From Burkholderiaceae bacterium (GTDB lineage Bacteria; Pseudomonadota; Gammaproteobacteria; Burkholderiales; Burkholderiaceae_C), in the NCBI GenBank assembly GCA_025458585.1, contig JALOSD010000227.1, positions 1 to 7,299 of the forward strand: DNA of 7,299 nucleotides, read 5' to 3'. Below the pieces are notes generated by a model that saw only the letters and a list, made by a program, of their open reading frames with translations, was not told the DNA's origin and did not search any database. Within the stretch, counting starts at the first letter, position 1. Every line of letters begins with the position of its first letter. The position numbers and the translations under genes are program-made. Shown one piece after another: positions 6,342-7,299 of the stretch.

Positions 6342-7299
6342 TTAGTGCAGTTCCGCGTGCAGCTCCTGCAGCGAGACCACGGTGAGGCCGGCGTCGTGCT
6401 TGAGCGCCTCGGTGACGGCCTCGCAGCCGGCCATCGTCGTGTAGTACGTGACGCGGTTGGCCAGCGCCGCGGTGCGGATGTAGCGCGAGTCGGCGATCGC
6501 CGTGCGCGTCTCGTCGACGGTCGTGAACACGAGCTGGATCTCGCCGGCCTTGACCATGTCGGCGATGTGCGGGCGCCCGTCCTTGACCTTGTTGACGACC
6601 TTCACCGGCACGCCGGCGTCGGCGATCGCCGCGGCGGTGCCCTTCGTCGCGACGATCGAGAAGCCGAGGTCGTGCAGGTCGGAGGCCACCTTGACGGCAC
6701 GCGCCTTGTCGCCGTTCTTCACCGTGATCACGACCGTGCCCGACTCGGGCAGCCGCGAGCCGGCGCCGAGCTGGCTCTTGAGCATCGCCTCGGCGAAGGT
6801 GTTGCCCACGCCCATCACCTCGCCGGTCGAGCGCATCTCGGGGCCGAGGATCGGGTCGACGCCGGGGAACTTGTTGAACGGGAACACCGCTTCCTTGATG
6901 CTGAAGTACGGCGGCACGACCTCACCGCGCACGCCCTGCGCCCTCAGGCCGCGCCCGGCCATGCAGCGCGCCGCGATCTTGGCCAGCGGCTCGCCGGTGG
7001 CCTTGCTGACGAAGGGCACCGTGCGCGAGGCGCGCGGGTTGACCTCGAGCACGTAGACCGTGGCCTCGTCGCCCCCGTTCGTCTCGGTGCCCTGGATGAC
7101 CACGTTCAGCGCCTTCGCCATCAGCACCGTCTGGCGGCGCAACTCGTCCTGCAAGGCGGGTGACAGCGAGTACGCCGGCAGCGAGCACGCCGAGTCGCCA
7201 CTGTGGATGCCCGCAGCCTCGACGTGCTCCATGATGCCGCCGATCATCACGTCGGCGCCGTCGGCGATGCAGTCGACGTCGACCTCGATCGCGTCCTCG
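6342..7299 (-). CDS. carB: Carbamoyl-phosphate synthase large subunit, C-terminal part (5' end beyond window), with an internal 8-residue loss
   Basis: CarB makes carbamoyl phosphate from bicarbonate, ATP and glutamine-derived ammonia for arginine and pyrimidine synthesis. The frame is open from the right edge (EDAIEVDVDCIADG) for 318 codons to TAA at 6342, about the last 30% of a protein near 1070 aa. It holds the end of the second ATP-grasp module (IGGIMEHVEAAGIHSGDSACSLP, then LEVNPRASRTVPFVSKATG), the linker to FPGVDPILGPEMRSTGEVMG, and the MGS-like regulatory domain that binds UMP/ornithine in E. coli. At 7097/7098 ALNVV joins IQGTETNGG directly. Relatives have GLMNVQFA in between, which includes the metal ligand equivalent to E. 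coli Gln829. The partner ligands (Glu841 and Asn843 in LEVNPRA) are present. The loss is 24 nt and in frame, so the ORF survives, but the carbamate-phosphorylating site should be impaired. Confidence 0.95.
   Translation of the reverse strand, partial: EDAIEVDVDCIADGADVMIGGIMEHVEAAGIHSGDSACSLPAYSLSPALQDELRRQTVLMAKALNVVIQGTETNGGDEATVYVLEVNPRASRTVPFVSKATGEPLAKIAARCMAGRGLRAQGVRGEVVPPYFSIKEAVFPFNKFPGVDPILGPEMRSTGEVMGVGNTFAEAMLKSQLGAGSRLPESGTVVITVKNGDKARAVKVASDLHDLGFSIVATKGTAAAIADAGVPVKVVNKVKDGRPHIADMVKAGEIQLVFTTVDETRTAIADSRYIRTAALANRVTYYTTMAGCEAVTEALKHDAGLTVVSLQELHAELH

Overview
The window is a high-GC stretch of bacterial chromosome made of housekeeping genes. The order, read along the minus strand from the right edge, is carB - greA - small DUF4149-type membrane protein, then yhbY on the plus strand, then rlmE - ftsH - folP - glmM on the minus strand. 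This order, with the sequences of FtsH, GlmM, CarB and the long basic-tailed YhbY, points to a betaproteobacterium of the order Burkholderiales. A Rubrivivax/Leptothrix-like relative is only a guess. I see no mobile element, phage, CRISPR, tRNA or rRNA gene.

Layout: 1-1322 glmM (minus, lacks only its last few codons at the window edge); 1401-2270 folP (minus); 2294-2323 a perfect 13-bp hairpin between ftsH and folP; 2350-4076 ftsH (minus, broken); 4077-4255 spacer with the ftsH ribosome site and a possible heat-shock promoter; 4256-4841 rlmE (minus, damaged); 4842-4861 a 20-bp divergent spacer; 4862-5332 yhbY (plus); 5339-5758 a four-helix membrane protein (minus, convergent with yhbY); 5784-6260 greA (minus); 6281-6326 a terminator-like hairpin; 6342-7299 the 3' third of carB (minus, runs off the window).

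Functions: CarB makes carbamoyl phosphate for arginine and pyrimidines, GreA rescues backtracked RNA polymerase, YhbY and RlmE act on the large ribosomal subunit, FtsH degrades membrane and regulatory proteins, FolP makes dihydropteroate for folate, and GlmM makes glucosamine-1-phosphate for cell-wall precursors.

The real surprise is not a new system. Three of the genes carry clean losses of conserved coding segments. FtsH lacks about 50 codons including the Walker A loop (with a frameshift) and a second stretch of about 9 codons. RlmE lacks about 30 internal codons and is frameshifted near its end. CarB lacks 8 codons that include a metal ligand of its second ATP site. The flanking sequence in each case is otherwise near-perfect. 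glmM, folP, yhbY, greA and the membrane protein look intact. Five independent lesions in mostly essential genes, each at a highly conserved segment, suggest an assembly artefact more than biological decay. Only reads or PCR across the junctions can decide this.
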